The position numbers were made by a program, and so were the translations under genes. Below are positions 53,401 to 62,500 of a DNA stretch of 64,000 nucleotides, piece after piece. The stretch comes from an uncultured Coriobacteriaceae bacterium (GTDB lineage Bacteria; Actinomycetota; Coriobacteriia; Coriobacteriales; Atopobiaceae), in contig CADBCS010000004.1 in assembly GCA_902793195.1 (NCBI GenBank), positions 100,417 to 164,416 on the forward strand. The letters are read 5' to 3'. Position 1 is the first letter of the stretch. Every line of letters begins with the position of its first letter. The notes beneath the pieces are model-generated. The model did no database searches, was not told the DNA's origin, and was given only the letters and a program-made list of their open reading frames with translations.

Positions 53401-55912
53401 CAATAAGCTCTACCCGAGCCTGAACCCCACTAGGAATCAGGACCTCCTTTACGTCACCATTCACCGTAACGGAAATGTCTTCCGTACACGTGGCGACACC
53501 ATCTTCGACCTTGCCGATCTCATTCCCATCAGTATCGTATACATAGACGTCAACCGGACACTGGAAGAAAATCCTCGTAACGTCCTCCCACAGGTTCGCC
53601 CAGAAACCTGGATCTTCCTCTCGCTCCGGATCCTCAAGATAGTTGAATAGAGCCATATAGAAGCGTTCCTTGGCGTTCTGAAGCTTTTTCATCGCGGTCT
53701 TTACGATTCCGTTTCGCACTCCGGAATCCGAAAGGTCGATTTTACTAATCTTGTCGGCCATCCCCGTCGCATCGCGCAGGGCCCTAGTGGCACTCTGTTC
53801 ATCTGTTGCTGAAGCAATGCTACTGATTATGTCGTAGCCCTCGCGCAGCCCCGTGCAATACCTGAACAGGTCGCCGAAACCGCACTGCTGGAGTTGGGCG
53901 ACCCGCTTCTCCAACGCCTTCTTGATGGACCTCTTCGACCAGTCAGAGATGCCCGTGACGTCAGCGAGTTCAGTGAATATGGACCTCATGGCGGTGTACA
54001 GAGCGTCCTTCTCAATCTTCTTGAGTTCTTCTACGTAGGCAGTAAGCAGATCAGCCGTATCTTTAGCATTGGTGACAGACGTGAAATACCATGTATGCCC
54101 GCCACCTGTCACGGTGATGGTTTCGAACCCCGAACTCCACATGCTCAGGGCACTCAAGTGGACGGTATAGCCACCTATCTTGCGATCTATAACCGTCGTA
54201 TTCAGGTTATTCCTGATTTCGTTGACCAGCTGTGTCGAGACTTTTATGGAGTCTGCACTCATGTCAACCTTTTTTTCGAACGGCTCTGAAGCAACGAACG
54301 TGTCCAAGTATTGCGCAAGTGCCGTATACGCAGCATTCTTTGCGGCCGACGGCATATTCGCATCCATCGCAACAAGCTCGCCTTTATCCGCCACGGCCTG
54401 TTCGAGCAGCTTTCCATGATTGGCAGCAAGATTAGAACCGCTTATGCTCTTTGCCGACTTCTCGGTCTGAACTTTCAGCACGGACAGGTAGTCGTCCATT
54501 GCGTTGACAAAAGCAACAGCCTCGTCACGCGCCTTCATCGCTGACGAGCGCATGTACTCCTGTGCGCCGTAGTAGTTACGCAGGGGCTTGGGCTGGATGG
54601 TGGTGGTGTCATCATGACCTGTGTCACTGGGAGCCAACTCGTCCTTACTTCCATTGCTGGACACCGTCCCCGCCGGCTGAACCCAAGATGACAACAAGTT
54701 CACATACAGAGCTGGACGGACTGCAATGAAAGTATTAGTCACTCCCATATAATTATATACGGAACCTTCGCCATCACCATATCTCGTATAGCCCACACAG
54801 GCAGCGTCCTTTGCTGTACTACCCGGAGATCGTAGCCACCAAGGAGTGGTGTTACTGTAAGTAGTCGGGGTATATGAACCCAACACATAAGCATAGTTGC
54901 TGCATACGCACCACCGTGCTTCATCGTCCAGTTTGTCATCTTTTGCAAATCCATGCTGCACACCACCGTCACCGGATATCTCTGATTTGCTAAGTAGAAA
55001 TACCCTATCGTTTGTGTTTTTTCCACTTAGGGTTCCGTAGCCATCGTTTACGACGACAGTCGTGTTGATTGCAGTCCTCTCATCAGACGAAAATGCACTG
55101 TCCACAAAATTCTTGACGGAGTAGTCCGTTCTTGGTTGATTGGCAGATTTGTCATAACCATTGAGCCAAGAACGCACGGAACTAGTCTCCCACGTCACGG
55201 AAGTATGAATCGTGTTGTATCCTCGATTATCTAGCGCAACGTCTGACACTACGAGTGCATTCGAGCCAGAAACCTCAAGCACTCGCCACTTCACAGGTTC
55301 ATATATAAAATATTTGTAATAAATTCCGTCTGACCAGTAAGTACTAAAAACATCATCTCTTGAAACACGCCTGTACTTCGTGCCACGAATAGTTGTATCG
55401 CCCTTGGTATCGTAAGTCGCGTTTTGCAGGACGCTGTAGATACTATCAGACTTTTTAATCTCCGTCTGAGGATAAGAGCCGAACCACACACAGTCCCAAG
55501 TCGTAACATTGTCGGACTTGCGTGGTCCACTGCACAACATAGCCTGCCCTTCATAGCCAGTCTCCGATTCAAGTTCCTCTACTTCATCAAGAGATACCTC
55601 CGCTCCATTACTCGTAGATATATCGGAGTCGCCTGATTCGTGCTTTGTGATATCTGTTTCTTTGGTATCACCCACCATTGGCTCGTCCTCAGGCATCACT
55701 TCGATGGCATTCTCACCCTTATTGCCACTTTCATCGGAGATGTCCAAGACACGCTCAACCGCCTCGGCCAAGGCAACAGACGGGATACCGGAAAACGCCA
55801 TGGAGACAGTCAGCAATGTCGTGAGCACGCTCCGTAGCAAAAGGAGCAGCTTCCCACTTACAGACGAATCGGTCCTTCGGCCCGATTGTGTTTCATGCCT
55901 CATTCGCATCAT
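50390..55912 (-). CDS. Very large exported LRR surface protein (DUF6273, Flg_new-like, DUF285, Ig-like, ChW), end frame-shifted
   Basis: 1840 aa as read. Signal peptide (about 20-50), acidic linker, DUF6273 domain (about 135-420: WDCVWFGSYPQTE, WWLRSPGS), a long helical middle, an InlB/Flg_new-type repeat (about 960-1010, RFAGWYVGDEL), DUF285 LRR units (about 1220-1510), two Ig-like repeats (AYTGKSLTPKPQV type, about 1570-1720) and two ChW repeats. At SYRL the end block of 50518-50647 joins out of frame, so the last roughly 85 residues are not the native tail; the proper stop would be 50521-50523, and the read-through overlaps fic by 78 bases. AGGAG five bases upstream supports 55912. Confidence 0.82.
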   Translation of the reverse strand: MMRMRHETQSGRRTDSSVSGKLLLLLRSVLTTLLTVSMAFSGIPSVALAEAVERVLDISDESGNKGENAIEVMPEDEPMVGDTKETDITKHESGDSDISTSNGAEVSLDEVEELESETGYEGQAMLCSGPRKSDNVTTWDCVWFGSYPQTEIKKSDSIYSVLQNATYDTKGDTTIRGTKYRRVSRDDVFSTYWSDGIYYKYFIYEPVKWRVLEVSGSNALVVSDVALDNRGYNTIHTSVTWETSSVRSWLNGYDKSANQPRTDYSVKNFVDSAFSSDERTAINTTVVVNDGYGTLSGKNTNDRVFLLSKSEISGDGGVQHGFAKDDKLDDEARWCVCSNYAYVLGSYTPTTYSNTTPWWLRSPGSTAKDAACVGYTRYGDGEGSVYNYMGVTNTFIAVRPALYVNLLSSWVQPAGTVSSNGSKDELAPSDTGHDDTTTIQPKPLRNYYGAQEYMRSSAMKARDEAVAFVNAMDDYLSVLKVQTEKSAKSISGSNLAANHGKLLEQAVADKGELVAMDANMPSAAKNAAYTALAQYLDTFVASEPFEKKVDMSADSIKVSTQLVNEIRNNLNTTVIDRKIGGYTVHLSALSMWSSGFETITVTGGGHTWYFTSVTNAKDTADLLTAYVEELKKIEKDALYTAMRSIFTELADVTGISDWSKRSIKKALEKRVAQLQQCGFGDLFRYCTGLREGYDIISSIASATDEQSATRALRDATGMADKISKIDLSDSGVRNGIVKTAMKKLQNAKERFYMALFNYLEDPEREEDPGFWANLWEDVTRIFFQCPVDVYVYDTDGNEIGKVEDGVATCTEDISVTVNGDVKEVLIPSGVQARVELIGTGEGSLTCFVEQAVAGRATGRAVWYDMPLSEGMSYTRAVSGEAVTQENCGVIASASGDVAPSVWYSAEDQEAHVNVACGAGEGGTASGGGVYPLGESVELTAYPDDDFHRFAGWYVGDELMCNDSTYRFPARENVEVEARFVPARVVDDAWEGAVAKAYADDCAAVMLKRSDGLDDAAIGMSGMESEIPTSVTLKKYREGSSEPDSSQCEVEVEDGYRATIGGLDLEGVTRVDVLLEDGSPLAAFMPAGSGVERLFLDPYAILYPDGELVIQRGDEVDAGKGEPAQIWELNEDAEIAKSSDVPWYRYSNLYGRERSPKITKVRITDEIRPACTAYWFAGPTIQEIDGLENLDTSRTASMCGMFENSVVEHLDLRGLDTSNVTNMKYMFDAFRGSTIDLSTFDTSNATNMYGMFSHCRALPNLDFSTFDTSKVEDMSYMFEMRDMDEIWGEGNWEFDSVDLSWLDTSSATTMCGMFEAWPCASIDVPGLDVSSIEDATGMFTDCRNLAIVDLSAWKCPNLMGISNMFKNCESLKSVKLPDLSSDSLTWMKETFSGCSSLKAIDVSKVKTSKVVNMAWLFANCSSLERIDLSGFDTSSVNYRWMGENKGCDGATGMLENCASLKEIVVGERFDVSLQDEFPASPVHNDSWWSVAERKWIPTDEIRATRSGIADTYRTAEIVSIGAANVDAIPDQAYTGKSLTPKPQVKIGGQTLTEGTDYTLSYKNNTNVGTATVTVTGRGDYEGSTSVSFKITPASIAGAAVTLAQTSFTYDGRSKEPGVTVRLGSKTLRAGTDYTVGFSNNVNAGTATVIVAGKGNYEGTTSATFKIVPPPVPIPAITPNVSYRTHVQRIGWQKYVVDGAMSGTSGKSYRLEGINVKLTNRTFGGGITYRTHVQRIGWQGWRKDGSMSGTSGKSYRLLLAAPGGHPDRARAQGQVGPGPRVQGHNAALLRSVHAEGQEVAEGLRGRGCQGQSLSSKSLQSWRLLGHTACGALKPCVARDRCE
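50471..50512. terminator. Imperfect hairpin between fic and the large LRR gene
   Basis: CTTCGAGGAAAGGG and CCCCTTCCCCGAAG pair over 14 positions with two mismatched or G-U-type pairs. It lies between the fic stop and the native stop of the LRR gene. Confidence 0.4.
50518..50647 (-). repeat. 130-base 3' block, copy 2 (out of frame)
   Basis: Nearly identical to 47101-47230 (two differences). Here it is joined after SYRL of the second ChW repeat, again out of frame. In the intact paralogue at 57206-59056 the same region is in frame, as GYSRRLEGIQIVLV. Confidence 0.85.
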
Positions 55913-55983
55913 TGCCACTCCTCCCCAGCTATACGTGCGTCCTAAAACGCCCGCAAGCCACAGACCAACGGGCGAGCACTCTT

Positions 55984-56733
55984 CTATTTCCCGCAATCCA
56001 CGCGAACGCGCGTGACCTTCCGTCCGCCCTTGTCGACAACCTCGCTTGTTATCTTGGGCTCCCTCTTTGCCCCAACGACTTCGAACTCAACGCTCGCTTT
56101 CAGCCCCTCGTTGCGCATCTGGTTCCACGCCGTCTTGTACTTTTCGCGGATCTTCTTCATGGGCATCTTCGCAGGGCGAACCATCGCAATGCCGGCCACG
56201 ACGAGAAACGCAAACAGGGTCGCTATGGCAATGACCGCGATACGAAGAGCCTCGTCTGTGCCGATCGGGCCTTGGAACAGTGGAGACACCTCGCGATATA
56301 CGTGGTAGAGGTAAATCGCCAGATAGACGACAGACATCATGAGTAGCTCGCCGCCCTTACGGATGTAATACCTGTTACGAGTCCCGAATTCCTCTGAGAT
56401 GGTCGGCCTGTCAAGCTGCAATCGCGAGTTGAGGGTCTCCCATTGGGGCCTGTAACCCTCCCCACTGACAATTTCCTCTTCGATGAACGTCGCTATGTAG
56501 GAAGAGAGCTTTCCCACCGTGTCACGGTAATAGCTGATGATCCTTGCAAACGGATAGAGAACAAACAGGGGAAGCAGGTACTCCCACCACGAAGTACCAT
56601 CCGACCCCGCCAGAAATGCGAGGACACCAATCGATGTGGTAACGGCAAACATGAGCAGATCGTTCTGCAGCTTAATCTTGTCAGCAATCTCCAATCGTAG
56701 GGTTACGTATTCCTCGCGCTTCCACTCATCCAT
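55984..56733 (-). CDS. Hypothetical membrane protein with about four helices
   Basis: 249 aa, not recognised. Hydrophobic segments at about 20-37, 43-58, 130-150 and 170-192; the N-terminus is a charged helix with VTLRLEIADKIKLQ and the C-terminus is basic with beta-type runs. The ATG at 56733, with GGGAGT upstream, is preferred to the longer frame from 56832. It ends 71 bases before the large LRR gene on the same strand and may be co-transcribed with it. Confidence 0.7.
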   Translation of the reverse strand: MDEWKREEYVTLRLEIADKIKLQNDLLMFAVTTSIGVLAFLAGSDGTSWWEYLLPLFVLYPFARIISYYRDTVGKLSSYIATFIEEEIVSGEGYRPQWETLNSRLQLDRPTISEEFGTRNRYYIRKGGELLMMSVVYLAIYLYHVYREVSPLFQGPIGTDEALRIAVIAIATLFAFLVVAGIAMVRPAKMPMKKIREKYKTAWNQMRNEGLKASVEFEVVGAKREPKITSEVVDKGGRKVTRVRVDCGK

Positions 56734-56980
56734 CGTAGACTCCCATTCATTCAAGATGTTCAACGTGCCCGATTTACCGCTACTGCTCGTGTATGCAATA
56801 TGCACTCTCCTATGTCGTCTCTGCACCGGCAAGTGAGTGTCGCTACCCGACAGTCAACGCTTGAGCGGCACGCGACTCGTGGTGTACCGCCTGTGGCTAG
56901 TCAGCAGGGAGGCCAGCTCTAGACCGAACGCCAAAATGCCGTCTCTTTCTGCCTTTTGTGCTAGCCTTAAGCTTGCTTTG

Positions 56981-57020
56981 GTCCACTATATCAGACCTGA
57001 TTGTCCGTTATATAGGCCCA
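56981..57020. promoter_or_regulatory. Two degenerate copies of the 19-base motif in tandem
   Basis: GTCCACTATATC followed by AGACC at 56981-56997, and TGTCCGTTATATAGGCCCA at 57002-57020. Related to the exact copies at 49033 and 59185. Confidence 0.45.
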
Positions 57021-57051
57021 CTCATGATGAGCGCTACAATAATCGCGGTGC

Positions 57052-57112
57052 ATGGTTACAGAAGAATGCTCATCGCATGATACTCACAACGCCCAGATTG
57101 AACGAAGATTGG
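57052..57112 (+). pseudogene. Truncated XRE regulator remnant
   Basis: ATGGTTAC starts MVTEECSSHDT and AQIER, matching MVTVEYTSHRT and IER of the copy at 59235, then similarity stops. Internal deletion has removed the helix-turn-helix. The upstream motif and GGTGCATGG context are also shared. Confidence 0.5.
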
Positions 57113-57148
57113 TCCACGTTCGGCATCCTTGTTCTGCCGAAAACAAAC

Positions 57149-57180
57149 GCCCCTTGGTGGAACTCCTACCACCAAGGGGC
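57149..57180 (-). terminator. Intrinsic terminator of the third LRR gene
   Basis: On the minus strand GCCCCTTGGTGG and CCACCAAGGGGC pair perfectly over 12 bases and are followed by GTTTGTTTTC. Confidence 0.75.
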
Positions 57181-57205
57181 TGCCCATTCCTACAATACTC
57201 TTCCG

Positions 57206-59056
57206 CTACTTCTTGCCTTTCTGTTTGAACGGCGCAGAGTAGCGCTGGGTGATGCCGTTGAGCGTGGCGCCCGGCGCCGGGTCGCCCTTCCTTACCAGCA
57301 CGATCTGGATGCCCTCCAGGCGGCGTGAGTAGCCCGCGCTTCCGGACCTCTGCCCGTTCTTGGCCCAGCCCATCCAGCCGAACCTCTGGCAGTGGACTCG
57401 GTAGTAGACGTCGTAGCGGTCGGCCAGCTCGCCGTAGAGCTTGATCTCTATGGCCTCCAGGCGGTAGGACTTGCCCTTGGTGCCGGCCATCGCGCCGTCC
57501 TTGCGCCAGCTCTGCCAGCCGATGCGCTGGACGTGCGTGCGGTACTGGATGCCTCCGCCGATGCCCACCTTTTCGGAGAACTTGACGTTGATGCCCTCGA
57601 GGCGTAGGCTCCTGCCCGAGGTCCCGCTCATCGCCCCGTCTGTCACGTACTTCTGCCAGCCTACGCGCTGGACGTGCGTGCGGTAGGATACCTGGGGCGC
57701 GGGTGCCATGACTGGCTGGGTGACGGGGGCGGAGATCGGCTCGGTGCTGGCCTTCCTCACCTCGTAGCTCGTGTAGGTGTCGGCGGTGCGGTTGCGCGAC
57801 TGCGCTATCTGGGCCGGCGTGAGCCACGCCTGCGCGCCGTAGGACCACCACTTGCTGTTGGAGGCGGTCGCGACAGGCACCGCGCCGTCGAGCTCGGTGC
57901 GGTACTTGGAGCCCACCTTCAGCTCCTCGAGCGAGGTGCAGCCGTTGAACATACTACGCGCTCCATCATAAAACACATCTTGTACCGTAAGACTCACATC
58001 TACCGACTGGCTAGAAAGCTCCTGGCCTTCAATGGACTGCGACACATCCTCACTCGAACTACCAAGTCTCCCCTTCTCGGTCACGTTTGACATGTCAAAA
58101 CTTGATAGATCGAGTTTCTTGAGTTTTTTACAACCAGAAAACATGGCGCTCATGTACCGTACGCGCGAAGTGTTCCAACCACTTACGTTGAGGTTAGTAA
58201 TCGACGAGCAGCTTGAGAACATGTCTGCCATGTTATCCATAGATGACGTATTCCATTTGGACACATCTAGCGAAGAGAGCGACGAGCAACCCCAGAACAA
58301 GTAGGAGCCATCAACAACAGATGAGGTATTCCAGTTGGAAACCTCCAAGGATCGCAGCGAGCTGCAGAGGAGAAACATGGCGCGCATATTATTTACTTTG
58401 GAAGTATTGTATCTACCAACATCTACATATCCTAAATCATCGCACATATAGAACATTTGATTCATACTTGTTACATTCGATGTGTTAAACACATCACCTA
58501 GCGTGAGCGTTCGCAAGTTACTGCACTGACTAAACATCGCTGCCATGTCTGTAACCAGAGATGTATTCCAATTCGATAGGTTAATTGAAGTCAATTTGTC
58601 ACTGTAAAAGAACATGCCTGCCATATTTGTAACATTGGATGTATCCATACCTGATAAGTCTACGGAGGTTACCTCAGATGGCAATGATATAAACAAATAA
58701 CTGCTGTCCGTCGGTGGTATTACCTTCTGACCATCCTTCTCGACAACCACTATGCTTGTACAGGTGTACTGATCATCCAATTGGTGCCATGGTTTTTCAC
58801 CGTCTAATACACCAGGTTCAATGATAAGTCGGCCATCACCCATGAGTTTCCATGGGCAGGAACCCCATGTGCCACTTGTCATTACTTGATCTGAATCACC
58901 GACCGCCTTTTGCACGGTAGCATTCCTGATGCTTGTATCCGAATCGCTCACGTTGTCCTCATTGCCCTGAGTGACCACCACCACATCGCTATCGGTCGGG
59001 TTCGTTGTCAAAACCTCGGCCTCGTCCGCATATGCCTGAACTGACATAGCACTCAT
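57206..59056 (-). CDS. DUF285 LRR protein with three intact ChW repeats; native start cut off
   Basis: 616 aa from an internal ATG. After SVQAYADEA come WGSCPWKLMGDGRLIIEPG, DUF285 units (about 125-330, LSNWNTSLVTDMAAMF type) and three intact ChW repeats (about 440-575) ending GYSRRLEGIQIVLV and PFKQKGKK. This is the undamaged version of the tail broken in the two neighbours. The residues before the ATG continue the signal peptide in frame (GVLTLLLAGVLA) up to ATG-ATT-CGG-TAA at 59116-59105, so the native start codon is followed by a stop at codon 4. The protein as read would lack an export signal. Confidence 0.83.
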   Translation of the reverse strand: MSAMSVQAYADEAEVLTTNPTDSDVVVVTQGNEDNVSDSDTSIRNATVQKAVGDSDQVMTSGTWGSCPWKLMGDGRLIIEPGVLDGEKPWHQLDDQYTCTSIVVVEKDGQKVIPPTDSSYLFISLPSEVTSVDLSGMDTSNVTNMAGMFFYSDKLTSINLSNWNTSLVTDMAAMFSQCSNLRTLTLGDVFNTSNVTSMNQMFYMCDDLGYVDVGRYNTSKVNNMRAMFLLCSSLRSLEVSNWNTSSVVDGSYLFWGCSSLSSLDVSKWNTSSMDNMADMFSSCSSITNLNVSGWNTSRVRYMSAMFSGCKKLKKLDLSSFDMSNVTEKGRLGSSSEDVSQSIEGQELSSQSVDVSLTVQDVFYDGARSMFNGCTSLEELKVGSKYRTELDGAVPVATASNSKWWSYGAQAWLTPAQIAQSRNRTADTYTSYEVRKASTEPISAPVTQPVMAPAPQVSYRTHVQRVGWQKYVTDGAMSGTSGRSLRLEGINVKFSEKVGIGGGIQYRTHVQRIGWQSWRKDGAMAGTKGKSYRLEAIEIKLYGELADRYDVYYRVHCQRFGWMGWAKNGQRSGSAGYSRRLEGIQIVLVRKGDPAPGATLNGITQRYSAPFKQKGKK

Positions 59057-59116
59057 GGCAAGTACACCAGCAAGTAGGAGTGTAAGGACCCCTTTGTACC
59101 TACCTTACCGAATCAT
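59057..59116 (-). other. Signal-peptide start interrupted by a TAA stop
   Basis: Codons 1-10 align one for one with those of the paralogue at 48964: MIR-stop-GRYKGV against MRWRDGRRGV. The stop is TAA at 59107-59105. GGAAGG precedes this ATG, so translation should begin here and end at once. Confidence 0.75.
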
Positions 59117-59184
59117 GCCATCCCCCTTCCAACGTGGACAATAATGTCTTCAATCCTATCTTCAGAAACCATATTATCCTTAGT

Positions 59185-59203
59185 TGTCCACTATATCGAC
59201 CCA
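59185..59203 (-). promoter_or_regulatory. 19-base upstream motif of the third LRR gene
   Basis: TGTCCACTATATCGACCCA, identical to 49033-49051, and 69 bases from the native start codon at 59116. On the other side it also precedes the XRE pseudogene. Confidence 0.55.
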
Positions 59204-59234
59204 GTTCCCCTAAAGGTCGACATAATGTTGGCGC

Positions 59235-59461
59235 ATGGTTACTGTTGAATACACATCACATCGCACTGATCTTGCGCAGCGTATCCGCAACTCACGAATC
59301 GAACGAGGCTATTCCACTCGACATTTCGCCACAATGGTGGGGAGCAGCAAGTCCTATCTATACGATCTGGAGCGTGCAAAGGCCAGCCCACATTCGATAT
59401 GATCGAACGAATTGCCGCAGGGCTGGAAATACCAGTGCACGACTTTGTGAACTTCACGTAA
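59235..59461 (+). pseudogene. Frameshifted small XRE-family regulator
   Basis: From ATG, MVTVEYTSHRTDLAQRIRNS and RHFATMVGSSKSYLYDLERA form a helix-turn-helix. At about 59390 one base is missing; the other frame continues as TFDMIERIAAGLEIPVHDF and ends at TAA 59459-59461. With one added base the gene would be 75 aa. The region from 59462 to 59515 shows nothing further. Confidence 0.75.
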
Positions 59462-59515
59462 TCAAAGCTGCAAATCGCAGTGTGCATCACTCATACCGCC
59501 AGTAATGCTAGATAA

Positions 59516-59545
59516 GGGGTCGCTGGGTTTATCCCCAGCGACCCC
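59516..59545. terminator. Terminator of the GH13-GH77 gene
   Basis: GGGGTCGCTGGG and CCCAGCGACCCC pair over 12 bases around six bases, 28 bases past the stop on the minus strand. Confidence 0.6.
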
Positions 59546-59573
59546 CTCAGGCGTCAGTCTTTGCCTTCAGTCG

Positions 59574-62500
59574 TTACTCCTCGGCTCGCCAGCGCTTGGA
59601 GTCGCGTGCCAGCGAGGCCAAGTAGCCCTTGGACGCCTCGACGGCATCCCCATTGGCATGCCAGCACCAGTTATTCTCGGCAGTTCCGGGCACGTTCATG
59701 CGAGATGCGTCGTCGAGGACGAGCACGTCCTGCAGCGGCGTGATAACCACGTCGGCACTCGAGCGCAGGCACTTGGACATGAGGTCGCGGAACACGTGCT
59801 CGCTGTTGTCGTAGGGCCACTTCTCCTTGATCCAGCCCATGAGCGTCTGCGTGTCGTGCGTGCTGGTGTAGCAGATCTTTCCCGGCGCAGGGGTGTAGCT
59901 CGCGCGGACGTCCTCGTTGGCGAACTGGATGACGTCCATGCCAGGAAATCCCGTGGTCGCCACCAAAAAGCGCACGGCCGGCGTAATGGTGCCAAGGTCC
60001 TCCCCCACGAACGGTAGGTCCCCAAAACGCTCGTGCAGCGCACGGAACAGGTCCAAACCGGGACCAAAGTTCCAGGCACCTTCCATGGCACCACGGCCGC
60101 CGGGGATGTTGTAGTAGGAGGAGAATCCCAGGAAGTGGTCCAGACGCACGTAGTCGTACAGCTCGAGCATGCGCTCCAGGCGGCGAATCCACCAGTCGTA
60201 GTTGCGCTTTCGCAAGACGTCCCAGCGGAACGTGGGGTTGCCCCAGATCTGGCCGTCCTTTGCAAAGTTGTCGGGCGGGCACCCGGCCACGCCGGCAGGG
60301 TTGCCCTTCTCGTCGAGCATGAAAATCTCTGGGTCGGCCCACACGTCACTCGAGTCGGCAGACACATACATGGGCATGTCACCAATGATCTTGATGCCAC
60401 GCTCGTTGGCGTAGGAGCGCAGCTCGTCCCACTGGCGCTGGAACACGTATTGGGCACGACGGTGCGTCTCGGCGTTGGCGGCGAGGGTCTCGTCGCCCTC
60501 GTAGACCATGTTGGGGTTGTACGCGCTCAGGTTCTCGGGCCACAGCGTCCAAGGGATGTCGTCACCCACGACCTCCTTTATGGCGCGGAACGCCACATAG
60601 GGCTCTAGCCAGTCTGCGTTCTTCTTGCAGAACGCCTCGTAGCCCTCGTCGCCCTCCAAGCCATCGACCAGATCGTCGAAGTCGTTCTGAAATCCCTCCA
60701 TGAGGTAGGGATTGCCCGCGAAGGCCGACAGGCCCGCATACGGCGACCCAAACTGGTCGGTTGGGTTGACGGGCAACACTTGCCAATAGGTCTGGCCCGT
60801 CTCGGCCAGAACGTCCACGAAGCGCTTGGCGGGCTCGCCCATGGTTCCGGGCTTCCCATCGTTGGGTACGCTGGTGATGTGGCAGATGACGCCCATGCCA
60901 CGCTCCATGGGACGCTGGAGGCGCTGCTCGTCGTGGAAGTACAGAACGGCAGTGCCCAGAGGCCACAGGTGTACCGAGCAGGTCTTGCCGTCATCCGATA
61001 TCTGGGGCTTCGTGCCCTGCACGATGTCGTCCACGTCGGCGCCACCCATGGGCACGTCCACCATGTGCGCGTCCTTGAGGCTGGCGTTTGCCAGCACGCA
61101 CACGGTCGTGTCGCCGAGGGTGCGCGTAAACCCAAACACGTCGTCGTTGAGAGCGAACGGCACGAAGTCGCCGTCCTCGAACACCTCCGGCAGCGACTTG
61201 CGCACCGCTATGGCGTTGCGATAGATGGTGCGGCAGTTGGAATCCTCGTTGCCCCACGGATAGGTGCCACGGTTGTACGGGTCGGTGTAGCCCTCCAGAC
61301 CGGCCTCGTCGCCGTAGTACACGCACGGCACGCCAGGCATGGTCATCTGCAGCAGGGCGGCAACCCACAGGCGGCTCACCGCAAGGCCGCGCTGACCCTC
61401 GCTCAGTCGATAGTCGCGACGCTGTTCGTCGGAAAGGGTGTTCTTGTCGGGTGCGTCACCCAGCAGCGTGAGCAGACGCTCGCGATCGTGGCTACCCAGC
61501 AGGTTGAGGCACGAGTAGAACGCCTCGCGCGGGTAGTTCTCGTAGAGCTCCTCCAGACGCCATGCCATATTGTGGGCCGTGGTCTTGTTGGTGATGAAGT
61601 CAATCATGGAGCTGCGGAACGGGTAGTTCATAACACCGTCGAGCTCCTTGCCCTGGAGGTAGCGGCGCAGCTCGCCGTAGCTCACCTTGTGGGACGCATC
61701 CTCCCACACCTCGCCGATCAGTAGGGCGTCGGGCTTCTCGGCAAGCGCAGCGGCCTTTATGTCCTCGATGAAGTCGTCGGGGAGCTCGTCGGCAACGTCC
61801 AGACGCCAGCCGGCGGCACCCAGGCGTAGCCATGTGCGCACGACGCCGTTCTCGCCGCAGATGAACTCGCGATACGATGGGTCGCTCTCGTCCACGTCGG
61901 GCAGGTCGTCCACGCCCCACCAGCACTGGTACTCGCCATCGGCGGCACCGCCCAGCTTGAACCACGAGGCATACGGGGAGTCCTCGCTCTGGAAGGCGCC
62001 GGCCTCGGGGTAGTTGCCGTACTTGTTAAAGTAGCGCGAGTCGCAACCCGTGTGGTTAAAGACGCCGTCCAAGATGATAGAGATGCCCATCTTTCGTGCG
62101 TCGTCGCACAGGCGCACGAAGGTCTCGCGGTCGCCCAACATGGGGTCGATGCGCATGTAGTCCGCAGTGTCGTAGCGGTGGTTGCTGGCTGCCTCGAAGA
62201 TGGGGTTGAGGTAGATCACCGTAATGCCCATTGACTTGAGGTAGCCCAGACGCTCGCGTATGCCCTCGAGGTTGCCTCCGTAGAAGTCCCATGTGGAGAT
62301 GCGGCCATACTGGTCCTTGTGGTACGTGGGCTGTGCGCTCCAGTCCTCCACCAACTCACGGCCTGGCCCGTTGCGCTGGACACCAAGACTCACGTCCATG
62401 CGCTCCTTCCAGTCCGAGCCGCGATCAAAGCGATCGGGGAAGATCTGATACACGATGCCGTGCTGATACCACTCGGGACGCGTGAGCCTCGGCTCGTACA

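Larger units (their letters stand above)
56734..57148. other. Non-coding stretch with XRE-module remnants
   Basis: No credible gene. It contains two tandem degenerate copies of the 19-base motif (56981-56998 and 57002-57020) and the start of an XRE-like gene at 57052 that breaks off. The open frame at 56837-57328 crosses the motif and is not a gene. Confidence 0.5.

Noticed and set aside
48928..59505. Three plus-strand frames (48928-49359, 56837-57328, 59134-59505) that share CPLYRP
   Set aside because: The shared residues are the translation of the conserved 19-base DNA motif; the frames otherwise differ and overlap the XRE remnants.
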